DNA of 64,000 bases from Microbacterium sp. 4R-513 (GTDB lineage Bacteria > Actinomycetota > Actinomycetes > Actinomycetales > Microbacteriaceae). The stretch lies in contig NZ_CP049256.1 in the NCBI RefSeq assembly GCF_011046485.1, positions 1,178,001-1,242,000 on the forward strand, in the 5' to 3' direction. Below, in pieces: positions 63,929 through 64,000 of this stretch (the first letter of the stretch is position 1; every line of letters starts with the position of its first letter). Made by a program: the position numbers and the translations under genes. Under the pieces are notes generated by a model. It ran no database searches and had not been told where the DNA came from. It worked only from the letters and a program-made list of their open reading frames with translations.

Positions 63929-64000
63929 TGTCCGTCGAGCCCATGGATCAGACGACGGATGCCGCGGCATCCGTCACCACCACCGCCGCGCCGCCGGTGC
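63928..64000 (+). CDS. N-terminus of a second ABC permease (partial)
   Basis: Only 24 codons are present: an acidic/Thr/Ala-rich cytoplasmic start (MSVEPMDQTTDAAASV) before any membrane helix. The ATG overlaps the upstream permease stop. Position in a binding-protein/DppB operon predicts a DppC/OppC-type permease, but the visible residues alone do not prove it. Confidence 0.6.
   Translation, partial: MSVEPMDQTTDAAASVTTTAAPPV

Overview
The window is the replication-origin neighbourhood of a high-GC actinobacterium, very probably Microbacterium or a close relative in the Microbacteriaceae. The evidence is the gene order (rpmH-dnaA-dnaN-recF-DUF721-gyrB-gyrA-DUF3566-tRNA-Ile-tRNA-Ala, then ppiase-rhomboid-crgA-sortase-trpG-pknB-pknA-pbpA-rodA-pstP-fhaB-fhaA-tRNA-Leu), the strong G/C preference at third codon positions, many GTG starts, and many leaderless promoters. 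oriC lies at about 38.40-38.70 kb, between dnaN and dnaA, and carries perfect DnaA boxes.

Layout, left to right. 0-7 kb: nucS mismatch endonuclease, a HAD phosphatase, a coiled-coil membrane protein, a rhomboid-like/lysyl-PG-synthase fusion, a cold-shock protein, a GntR regulator and a GNAT acetyltransferase. 7.1-13.4 kb: one very large secreted protein with six DUF11-like repeats and an LPVTG sortase motif, its frame broken at a C6 tract. 13.7-23 kb: tRNA-Leu and the cell-wall growth and signalling operon. 23-30 kb: trpG, a 51-aa membrane protein, class E sortase, crgA, rhomboid protease, prolyl isomerase, small enzymes, tRNA-Ala and tRNA-Ile, a VIT1-type transporter and a CGNR/LacI-HTH fusion. 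30-40 kb: the gyrase-recF-dnaN-dnaA block, all on the minus strand.

40.5-49 kb (plus strand): rpmH-rnpA-yidD-yidC-jag-rsmG, then a 3.1-kb stretch without credible genes that is full of parS sites, then parA-parB. Nine parS-like sites (eight perfect 14-mers) lie between 43.19 and 46.98 kb; one overlaps the parA start and one fills the jag-rsmG gap. 48.9-51.1 kb: an ECF42-type sigma factor and its DGPF partner interrupt the usual parB-trx neighbourhood. 51.3-60 kb: trxA, trxB, murJ, DUF6049, a methyltransferase and the CCA-adding enzyme. 59.8-60.9 kb: an azoreductase divergent from an HxlR regulator. 61-64 kb: the start of a peptide-type ABC importer operon.

Together these genes cover replication initiation, chromosome segregation, envelope assembly under Ser/Thr-kinase control, and redox/stress response. 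Four genes carry apparent one-base indels, three of them at C6/G6 tracts with one base too many. These are most simply sequence errors, but the surface-protein case could be phase variation. The most notable features are the parS-dense non-coding segment, the repeated TANNNT-N6-start arrangement, the over-represented GGATGCC word, the tRNA-Ala 3'-end duplication and the ECF42-DGPF promoter.
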